A stretch of DNA of 12,131 nt, from NCBI GenBank assembly GCA_004212135.1, contig RXIE01000032.1, positions 1-12,131 on the forward strand. The letters run 5' to 3'. The DNA is from Candidatus Methanophagales archaeon ANME-1-THS (GTDB taxonomy: Archaea; Halobacteriota; Syntropharchaeia; Alkanophagales; Methanospirareceae). Under the pieces are notes generated by a model that did no database searches, was not told the origin of the DNA, and saw nothing but the letters and a program-made list of their open reading frames with translations. The translations under genes were made by a program, and so were the position numbers. Positions 1-4,745 of the stretch are shown here, piece by piece. Each line of letters starts with the position of its first letter. The first letter of the stretch is position 1.

Positions 1-148
1 AGGTACATCTTCTGGCGAAATGGTCACAAAAATGACCCACGATTACGGGCTATGGAAAAGCGGAAGAAGGTTGGTTGAGCATCCACTAAGCCTGTTTTAT
101 CCGCGATTCCCTTCATCTCTTTACTTTACATCTTCTTCATTGTCGTAC
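1..148. other. No supported gene at the left edge
   Basis: I see no convincing coding region or RNA here. The minus strand has a short open stretch after the deacetylase pseudogene stops, with no recognisable motif. The plus-strand open frame that starts at position 20 runs antisense over the deacetylase remnant and has an unnatural composition. The segment may hold the decayed 3' end of the deacetylase gene. Confidence 0.5.
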
Positions 149-536
149 CTAACAGAATGTAACTTCGTTTATCCGCAACATCGGCGCTCTGAACGATTCT
201 ATTCTGCCTGCCAGTTCCTCTATGACCCTTTTTGCCTTTTTAAATTGGTTTACCTGCTCCTTATAACCAAGCATATCAAATGCTCTATTCGGCGAGTGGT
301 CATAGCCGTGGCAGCCGATTTCATGTCCATGTCGTTTCACGAGCTCAACCGATTCCAGTAATTGCTCCGCGAACATGCCGGTGAAATAGAAGATGCTTTT
401 GATGTCATGTCGCGCATACAAATCGAGCAGGCGTGGCAGTGCAACTTCATTACACGTCTTTTACGACACTATCATCCATTCTGTTCAATGGAATGGAGAA
501 GTTCCCCACGTCAGTCCTCATGAAGAAATAAATCAT
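149..536 (-). pseudogene. Polysaccharide deacetylase (NodB-type) remnant, frameshifted and truncated
   Basis: The central frame (421 down to 149) reads as a NodB-fold deacetylase: LPRLLDLYARHDIKSIFYFTG, then GHEIGCHGYDHSPNRAF, where HGYDH matches the metal-binding H-x3-H-type motif, then ESFRAPMLRIN, matching the RxP motif strand. The true start is probably ATG at 536, preceded by a strong AGGAGG site, giving MIYFFMRTDVGNFSIPLNR. That frame ends at a TAA near 464, while the deacetylase frame continues one base out of phase, so a single-base frameshift near 460-470 splits the gene. The 3' end stops abruptly after LRINEVTFC, well short of a normal NodB domain of about 200 residues. Known members remove N-acetyl groups from surface polysaccharides. 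Here the product is most likely dead, or a sequencing error accounts for the frameshift only. It sits 40 nt downstream of the PIN toxin on the same strand. Confidence 0.7.
495..522. repeat. 28-bp direct repeat, copy 1
   Basis: This 28-bp stretch matches 1409-1436 at 25 of 28 positions by eye. On the minus strand both copies encode M-x-T-D-V-(G/A)-N-F-S-I-P near the start of a short open frame. The two copies lie 914 bp apart and bracket the intact toxin-antitoxin module. Confidence 0.7.
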
Positions 537-576
537 GTTCCTCCTACTTTATCAACCTACCCCGCGTTGGAACTTT

Positions 577-984
577 CTATTCATGTGGTAATACGATAAA
601 GTTCTCATAAAGCTTGAAATGCTCATCAAATGCAAATGCCTCCGTTATCCCGAGTCGTTCCATCAAAGCAAAGCTTGTACCGTCTGTAAAGCTAAAGGTC
701 TTATCATGATACGTTACAAATATCTCCCACGCCTTTCTCTCATCTTGTGGCGTCACATGGATAAGATTGGCAATGGATTCATCCCAAAGTTTTTGTCCAA
801 TTTCGACAGCGACTTCATAGCCCAGACGGGTTCTGACTAAAGTTATAACCTCATCTGCGATGTAGGTGCTGGTCACCATTGGATGGACTAATGAGTCTTT
901 AAACTTCACTGCAGCATGGTGATTAGCATCACTTTTATCCACGAGTGCATACCAAGCACTGGTATCAACAAATAGGTAAGGCAA
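577..984 (-). CDS. PIN-domain ribonuclease toxin (VapC type)
   Basis: This 135-residue protein has the full PIN acidic set: D7 in FVDTSAWYAL, E45 in IADEVITL, D101 in FTDGTSFALM and D120 in FAFDEHF. It should fold as a Mg-dependent endoribonuclease that cleaves RNA when freed from its antitoxin. The length is normal for the family. The start is TTG at 984, because no ATG occurs before codon 36 and a GAGG ribosome site lies within the end of the upstream antitoxin gene. It follows that gene by one codon after the stop, in the same reading frame, so translation is probably coupled. I see no truncation, so the toxin is likely functional. Its RNA target cannot be read from sequence. Confidence 0.88.
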   Translation of the reverse strand: MPYLFVDTSAWYALVDKSDANHHAAVKFKDSLVHPMVTSTYIADEVITLVRTRLGYEVAVEIGQKLWDESIANLIHVTPQDERKAWEIFVTYHDKTFSFTDGTSFALMERLGITEAFAFDEHFKLYENFIVLPHE

Positions 985-987
985 GTA

Positions 988-1209
988 TCATCCCTCAGAG
1001 AGATAGTGGTTATGTCTGCGTGAAACATCGCTGATGCCGCTCTCTCCAATACCAATTATGCTCGATAATTCCTTTTTCTGTAATTCCAATAGTCCCGCAT
1101 CCTCCTCTGGTATAACCACCAAATGCACATGCTTGTGCTCAGGGAGGTCTACCTTCTGAAGAGGCTTGAATACACCGTCCTTATAAACCGCTACTATTGT
1201 TTTTGTCAT
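988..1209 (-). CDS. DUF104 (AF2212-like) antitoxin
   Basis: This 73-residue protein starts KTIVAVYKDGVFKPLQKVDL and continues PEHKHVHLVVIPEED, the typical DUF104 beta-barrel (AbrB-like) pattern V-x-A-V-Y-x-x-G-V-F-K-P-L. Such proteins are the antitoxin partners of PIN toxins in archaea: the N-terminal part dimerises and can bind the operator, while the variable tail wraps the toxin. Here the tail (about residues 40-73) is rich in charged residues. It lies directly upstream of the PIN toxin gene with only one codon between them. A strong TATA element at 1229-1243 is so close that the mRNA is probably leaderless or nearly so, and no ribosome site is visible before ATG 1209. Confidence 0.87.
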   Translation of the reverse strand: MTKTIVAVYKDGVFKPLQKVDLPEHKHVHLVVIPEEDAGLLELQKKELSSIIGIGESGISDVSRRHNHYLSEG

Positions 1210-1228
1210 ACCAATGTAGTATATTCTC

Positions 1229-1243
1229 TTTTATAATATAAAA
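1229..1243 (-). promoter_or_regulatory. TATA box for the VapBC-type operon
   Basis: The palindromic AT run TTTTATATTATAAAA is centred about 27 nt upstream of the antitoxin ATG at 1209. With the archaeal TATA-to-start-site distance of about 25 nt, transcription would begin near the start codon, which implies a leaderless transcript. The palindrome may also serve as the autoregulatory operator. Confidence 0.6.
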
Positions 1244-1300
1244 TGTTGTCTACCTCTTTCCTCTTTCTCGTAGCCATTCATAGCTATGAAAGGCTTCTTC

Positions 1301-1447
1301 TCACCTACCAACTCTTAATCCTCCTGATCCAAGCCAGAACAGATAATCCGGCTCCTTCATCCACTCCTTTAATGAAGGCGCCCATACAAATATCCTCTCA
1401 CCGGGGATCGAGAAGTTCGCCACGTCAGTCATCATGCGGATGTACAT
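1301..1447 (-). pseudogene. Short orphan reading frame, probable gene fragment
   Basis: A 48-codon frame reads MYIRMMTDVANFSIPGERIF and continues with WAPSLKEWMKEPDYLFWLGS, then stops soon after. The amino-acid mix looks like real protein rather than a shadow, but the family is not recognised. The first part resembles the start of the deacetylase remnant at 536 (M-x-TDV-x-NFSIP), and this resemblance is also visible in the DNA. No ribosome site precedes it, and it begins just downstream of the TumE-like toxin gene. I take it as the 5' relic of a gene whose rest is gone. It could alternatively be a short real peptide. Confidence 0.4.
1409..1436. repeat. 28-bp direct repeat, copy 2
   Basis: This is the second copy of the repeat at 495-522, in the same orientation, with three visible mismatches. 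It lies inside the orphan fragment 1301-1447. Confidence 0.7.
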
Positions 1448-1472
1448 TTGATTGCTTAGCTTTAACTTTTAT

Positions 1473-1811
1473 TCAGATAAATTGGAGAAATTCCCGCAAT
1501 GCCTGTTCTGGAACTTCACTGAATTCACATTCCTCTATATTCTCATCACTACCAGTATGAAAATGACGTGGAAAATCTTTCATATTTCTGAGCTTTTCAT
1601 GTGGACGGTTATCGTATCTATAAACGTTCCCATTGACTTGCCTTCGTTCCCAATGGTATGCAAATCTGCCTTTGAGTCTTTCTGAGAACCAAACATCTAC
1701 AAAACTGCCATCCACGATAAACAGGCGTAATTTATTTTCTTTAATCTGAAAGCCAATGATGATATCTGGAAACTCCTCGTCCGCAAGCTTTGATAGTTCA
1801 TGGTAACTCAA
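1473..1811 (-). CDS. TumE-like toxin (DUF6516 family)
   Basis: This 112-residue protein has the hallmarks of the TumE/DUF6516 family: an early strand with a hydrophobic-charged pattern (NKLRLFIVDGSFVDVWFSE), then FAYHWER, YRYDNRPH, and DFPRHFHTG, ending in a short helix EQALREFLQFI. Family members are small toxins found with a cognate antitoxin; their biochemical action is not well established. The likely start is TTG at 1811, because the TTG overlaps the TGA stop of the upstream partner gene (TTGA) and no ATG occurs before the middle of the protein. That overlap suggests coupled translation. The gene appears complete. Confidence 0.72.
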   Translation of the reverse strand: MSYHELSKLADEEFPDIIIGFQIKENKLRLFIVDGSFVDVWFSERLKGRFAYHWERRQVNGNVYRYDNRPHEKLRNMKDFPRHFHTGSDENIEECEFSEVPEQALREFLQFI

Positions 1812-2086
1812 TAACTCTTTAGTATCTCTTTTATCTTATCAGCTTCACCCTCAAGGAAGTCAAGTCTTGTAAAGTCTTCGAATGTTTCTGTCTCGCTTAG
1901 TTCCCCCCTATTAATCTTTTCGTCCAGCTCTTCTATTGATGATACCTTATATTTCTGGTAAAGAGTGAGAATCTCCACCCTCAGTTCGCGGTACTTCTTC
2001 TCTAGGAGCGCTCTCAATCCCTCCTTCATGAGTTCTTCCCTCCTCATGTTAAGCAGCTCCTCGACCTTTTTTATCAAAACTGCCAT
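1808..2086 (-). CDS. Putative antitoxin partner of the TumE-like toxin
   Basis: This 92-residue, highly charged, probably all-helical protein contains MRREELMKEGLRALLEKKYR, a segment that looks like a dimerising amphipathic helix. The KYKVSSIEELDEKINRGEL and FEDFTRLDFLEGEADKIKEI segments follow. The same architecture is seen in small proteins encoded beside archaeal toxins. The preferred start is ATG at 2086, preceded by a GAGGTGAT ribosome site; a GTG three codons earlier is less likely because it overlaps that site. It overlaps the toxin gene by 4 nt. Assignment as antitoxin rests on position and general character, not on a named family. Confidence 0.6.
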   Translation of the reverse strand: MAVLIKKVEELLNMRREELMKEGLRALLEKKYRELRVEILTLYQKYKVSSIEELDEKINRGELSETETFEDFTRLDFLEGEADKIKEILKSY

Positions 2087-2119
2087 CCATATCACCTCTT
2101 CAGCACAAAACTATCTTCT

Positions 2120-2251
2120 TTATTTACAGACACATCTTCTTTTGATCTCCTTCATAAATTCCTTTGCTGCCTCAACACCTCTGAAATAATCAACAAAAAT
2201 ATCAGTATTTCGTAATCTTTCAGCAGTCTCTCTTGGCAAGGATTCTAACAT
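2120..2251 (-). pseudogene. N-terminal remnant of a PIN-domain toxin
   Basis: A 43-codon frame contains NTDIFVDYFRGVEAAKEFMK. The D-T-D-I-F-V-D-Y-F-R-G pattern is the first PIN strand and helix, but with Asn in place of the first Asp. The frame ends at TAA about 25 codons later, so the other three catalytic acidic positions are missing. The normal length would be about 130 residues. It lies just upstream of the TumE-like pair and is probably a decayed VapC-type toxin. Confidence 0.6.
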
Positions 2252-2276
2252 CGTAGTATGTACCCCCACCTCGTAT

Positions 2277-2392
2277 TTAAGTTATACCGTTCTCATTGAT
2301 ATAACTTTCGCTGGTCTGCTTCGATTCAAGTGAAATGAAACGCTCCTTGGCTAACTCAGCGGCATAGGTGATAGCTAAAAACGCTGTCAAAT
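2277..2392 (-). pseudogene. Unidentified coding-like fragment
   Basis: One minus-strand frame stays open across the end of the upstream fragment and reads DLTAFLAITYAAELAKERFI, then SLESKQTSESYINENGIT before a TAA. The mix of residues looks protein-like, but I do not recognise a family. There is no start with a ribosome site. It sits between two other toxin-antitoxin-like relics and is most likely part of the same decayed material. Confidence 0.3.
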
Positions 2393-2560
2393 CCTGGGAC
2401 GGGTTACAACTCTCTTCTCTATAGCACGCGCATAGACCACCTTACCATCCCCAATCACCTCTATCGTGAGATAGCGCGGCAGAAGCTCGAATAACTGCAC
2501 ACTGTATCGGGTATCCTTCACCTGTGCCATCAGGGATCGTGAAAATCGAAATTCGTACAC
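2387..2560 (-). pseudogene. Possible nucleotidyltransferase C-terminal remnant
   Basis: The frame reads VYEFRFSRSLMAQVKDTRYS then VQLFELLPRYLTIEVIGDGK and VVYARA before stopping at TGA. The LPRYLTIEVIGDGKVVYAR segment resembles the last strand and edge of small MNT-type nucleotidyltransferases, which often end with a V-I-x-x-G-K-V-V-Y pattern. The GSxxxGxxxxxSDxD catalytic motif of that family is absent, so if the assignment is right the enzyme core is lost. A stop codon lies just upstream at 2564-2566. Such proteins are common partners in archaeal toxin-antitoxin pairs. The family call is tentative. Confidence 0.35.
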
Positions 2561-2575
2561 GTTTTACGGAAGTGC

Positions 2576-2592
2576 ACCTGAACCTTTCAGGT
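2576..2592 (+). promoter_or_regulatory. Perfect inverted repeat upstream of the archaeosortase promoter
   Basis: ACCTGAA-CCT-TTCAGGT is a perfect 7-bp inverted repeat with a 3-base loop. It lies just upstream of the AT-rich element at about 2600-2607. It could be a regulator-binding site or a hairpin ending transcription from upstream; there is no T-run after it. Confidence 0.45.
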
Positions 2593-2599
2593 CGATAGT

Positions 2600-2607
2600 A
2601 ATATAAG
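2600..2607 (+). promoter_or_regulatory. Candidate TATA box for the archaeosortase gene
   Basis: AATATAAG lies about 46 nt before the ATG at 2653. The predicted transcription start would fall near 2625-2630, inside the inverted repeat at 2625-2642. The match to the archaeal TATA consensus is moderate. Confidence 0.4.
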
Positions 2608-2624
2608 TAGTATGAGTAGTTAGA

Positions 2625-2642
2625 TATCTACCAAAGTAGATA
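2625..2642 (+). promoter_or_regulatory. Perfect inverted repeat at the archaeosortase transcription start region
   Basis: TATCTAC-CAAA-GTAGATA forms a perfect 7-bp stem with a 4-base loop and ends 10 nt before the ATG. It overlaps the predicted transcription start and the place where a ribosome site would lie; only a weak AAGGA follows it. It may be an operator or an mRNA hairpin that limits translation. Confidence 0.45.
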
Positions 2643-2652
2643 CTAAGGACAT

Positions 2653-3504
2653 ATGCTTCACGCAAAGCAGAACATCATCCTCTTCTTGATCATATTCGCA
2701 CTCTTCCTCGGCGGCACTGTTGAGATCAGCGAAGGCTCTATTCCTCTCGGCATCCTTTTGATTATCCTCGCGATGCTGCTCATTGCTCGGATCAAGGTCC
2801 GCGAATCATACATGGTTAAACCAGCCCGATTACCCCTGTTCATTGGTGTATTGATTCTTGCCGTTGATATCGCCTATAACCTCCTCACCAGCAGTAAGCT
2901 CGGTACTCTGGACATCATGACCTTCGTGCTCGGCTGCTCGCTCATTGCGCAGAACATAAAAAACGAAGAGGTAAGGCGGATGGGCACGTTCGGGGCCTAT
3001 ATGTCCGCTACGTTCATTGTCCTCTTCCTTATCTTCTTCAGCTTGTTCGATCATCTGGGCATTAACTTCACACATCGCTTCGACCATTATGTCGTCTTCA
3101 TTCCCTCCGTCTTCCTCATTAAAGCGATCGGCATCCCCATCCACGTGATTTCTACCGAGACGGTTCGCATCCAGGGCGTGGAAGAGATGAGTGTTATCAT
3201 CGGCGGACCCTGCTCCGGGTTATACTCCATGTTCCTCCTCATTGGCATTATGGTCGCGTATAAGAAGACCGAACAGATAGAACGAGGCGCGTTTTATTCA
3301 CTGCTGCTGATCTCGGTTGTGGTTGCATATCTCGCAAACCTGATGCGGGTGACCACGCTCTACCTCGTTGCGTTTCACTATGGCGAAGACGCCATGTATC
3401 TGGTTCACGTGCATCTCGGCTGGATTATCTTCGTTATCGTTGTCACGGTGCTCTTCTACGTGTTGGACAAACTGAGCAGAGTTACTCCTTCAGCCTCTTC
3501 CTGA
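2653..3504 (+). CDS. artC: Archaeosortase (exosortase-family transpeptidase-like enzyme), probable ArtC type
   Basis: This 283-residue multi-pass membrane protein has about nine hydrophobic segments and the exosortase catalytic set: Cys187 in VIIGGPCSGLYSMFLL, Arg232 in LANLMRVTTLYLVA and His252 in VHVHLGW (H-x-x-L-G-W). The family cleaves C-terminal sorting signals of exported proteins at the membrane and joins the new end to a surface anchor, probably a lipid. ArtC is the archaeal branch paired with PEF-CTERM signals, and one such substrate is encoded at 11175-11705, which supports the subtype. The N-terminal part (about residues 1-105) adds roughly four helices before the core. The gene stands alone on the plus strand and overlaps the opposing small membrane gene by 23 nt at its 3' end. 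Class is secure; the ArtC subtype is inferred from the substrate. Confidence 0.88.
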   Translation: MLHAKQNIILFLIIFALFLGGTVEISEGSIPLGILLIILAMLLIARIKVRESYMVKPARLPLFIGVLILAVDIAYNLLTSSKLGTLDIMTFVLGCSLIAQNIKNEEVRRMGTFGAYMSATFIVLFLIFFSLFDHLGINFTHRFDHYVVFIPSVFLIKAIGIPIHVISTETVRIQGVEEMSVIIGGPCSGLYSMFLLIGIMVAYKKTEQIERGAFYSLLLISVVVAYLANLMRVTTLYLVAFHYGEDAMYLVHVHLGWIIFVIVVTVLFYVLDKLSRVTPSASS

Positions 3505-3694
3505 AGACCAGGACCATAACCGCGAAAAGAACCACCAATGCTGCGATATACACCGCGGATAGAGCAGCCGCACGCCCGAAATCAAAATCCTTACGACTGA
3601 AGGTATCAAGCACGATGATCACGAATAACACAAATAGATAGGACATGAAACTGAAGAACAGTGACCGAGTCAATGCCGATACTTTTACGCTCAT
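3482..3694 (-). CDS. Small two-helix membrane protein
   Basis: This 70-residue protein has two hydrophobic segments, LFFSFMSYLFVLFVIIVL and ALSAVYIAALVVLFAVMVLV, joined by a short loop with RKDFDFGR, and ends in the basic tail FRKRLKE. No family is recognised. The start at ATG 3694 is chosen over the ATG at 3718 because GGAGGAGAG lies at the right distance before it and would be inside the longer form. It follows the HtpX-like gene by 14 nt, with its ribosome site next to that gene's stop codon, so they are probably one operon. It may assist or regulate that membrane protein. Its 3' end overlaps the archaeosortase gene on the other strand. Confidence 0.7.
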   Translation of the reverse strand: MSVKVSALTRSLFFSFMSYLFVLFVIIVLDTFSRKDFDFGRAAALSAVYIAALVVLFAVMVLVFRKRLKE

Positions 3695-3708
3695 TACTCT
3701 CCTCCAGG

Positions 3709-4623
3709 TTATTTGCATTGCCTGATAACCTCCTCAGACTTATTAGCTTGTAGAACCTGCAAAGCGGTTAATCTCCTTTGAGTACTCGGATGGGTACGAA
3801 AAAGGAAGTGGTATGTCGGTAGATGGAAGTCCATTACCACGACGTCGTCGTCATGGAGCGGATTCATGAAGAAGAGATGCACATGTGAGGGATTCACCTC
3901 ATAGGTGGCTGAGCTCAGTCTCTGCTCAAGTTTCTCAAGAGCGTGTATCAAGCTATCAGATTTGCCGTAGAGCCGCACGCTCTCTTCATCCGCTCGATAG
4001 ACTCGTGCCGGGGTTATCATGAGCTGGATGAACAGTGCGGCTGCCGGTGCAACCAGCGAGGTGACAAAGAATTTGATTAAGTTCGGGGCTGGATCATCCT
4101 CCTGCCCAAACCCCGTGAATATCGAGCACCAGAATGCAACAGTCACTAATCCCGTTAACAATCCTGATATAACCGCAACCATACTCCCGAGCCGCGTATC
4201 TCCATTCTTTATAAGGACAAGCTCATGCATCAGTACCGCTTCTAACTCCTCTCTATCAAGCACCTCAAGCAATGCCTTCGTGACTACAATCGAGGCGCAG
4301 ACGGGACTTCGGCCAGTTGCAAAGGCAGTGGGCATCGCGGAATCCACGATACATACCCGTGGAGCCGGTATACCGGCCTTTTGCGCACCTCGACGAACAA
4401 GTTCATAAATCGGTGCCTTCTCATCCCTCAGCTCATTCGCATGATACCAGCGTAACAATATCCTATCGGCGAAAAAAAAGAGGAGCAGGGCTATAAGGTA
4501 AACAAGAACAAAGAATGCAACGAAAATAAACGCTAAAAAACCGCGACCCAATACCCTGAGGAATATCCAGCTCGCTATCACAAGAGGCAGTGCCAATAAA
4601 ATCCACCAAAGGTAGTGTTTCAT
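3709..4623 (-). CDS. HtpX-like M48 family membrane protein, probable pseudoprotease
   Basis: This 304-residue protein follows the HtpX plan: two N-terminal helices (about residues 3-20 and 28-52), a cytoplasmic M48 domain, two further hydrophobic segments (about 144-168 and 183-203) and the family's C-terminal FRTHPSTQRRLTAL. VDSAMPTAFATGRSP is the usual N-A-F-A-x-G region. HtpX enzymes are zinc proteases that remove damaged membrane proteins. Here the zinc motif reads LMHELVLIKNGD: His133 and Glu134 remain, but the second His of HExxH is Leu137 (CTT). Downstream, the usual R-E-Y/F-x-A-D is R-V-Y-R-A-D, so the third ligand is Val208. With two of three ligands gone, proteolysis is unlikely. 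The frame is otherwise intact. ATG 4623 is preferred; TTG 4638 would add five residues. Confidence 0.85.
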   Translation of the reverse strand: MKHYLWWILLALPLVIASWIFLRVLGRGFLAFIFVAFFVLVYLIALLLFFFADRILLRWYHANELRDEKAPIYELVRRGAQKAGIPAPRVCIVDSAMPTAFATGRSPVCASIVVTKALLEVLDREELEAVLMHELVLIKNGDTRLGSMVAVISGLLTGLVTVAFWCSIFTGFGQEDDPAPNLIKFFVTSLVAPAAALFIQLMITPARVYRADEESVRLYGKSDSLIHALEKLEQRLSSATYEVNPSHVHLFFMNPLHDDDVVVMDFHLPTYHFLFRTHPSTQRRLTALQVLQANKSEEVIRQCK

Positions 4624-4680
4624 AAAGCCGCCGTTCAATACTTTTTTCTTTCTTAGCTCTTACTCTTTCTTGCACAGAGA

Positions 4681-4690
4681 GATTATAAAG
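4681..4690 (-). promoter_or_regulatory. TATA box for the HtpX-like operon
   Basis: Minus-strand CTTTATAATC preceded by CCAAAT (BRE-like) lies about 60 nt upstream of the ATG at 4623, so the leader would be roughly 30 nt. It shows that the HtpX-like gene and the small membrane gene have their own promoter and need not depend on the large upstream gene. Confidence 0.6.
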
Positions 4691-4745
4691 ATTTGGAGAG
4701 GCTCAAATAATCTGTCCGATATCCGCACATGCTGAATGGAATTCA

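Noticed and set aside
20..361. Plus-strand open frame of 113 codons at the left end
   Set aside because: It is antisense to the deacetylase remnant, Ser/Phe/Tyr-rich and without any family pattern.
2653..3144. Minus-strand frames opposite the archaeosortase, one with many acidic residues
   Set aside because: The acidic run is the complement of the membrane helices of the archaeosortase, not a real protein.
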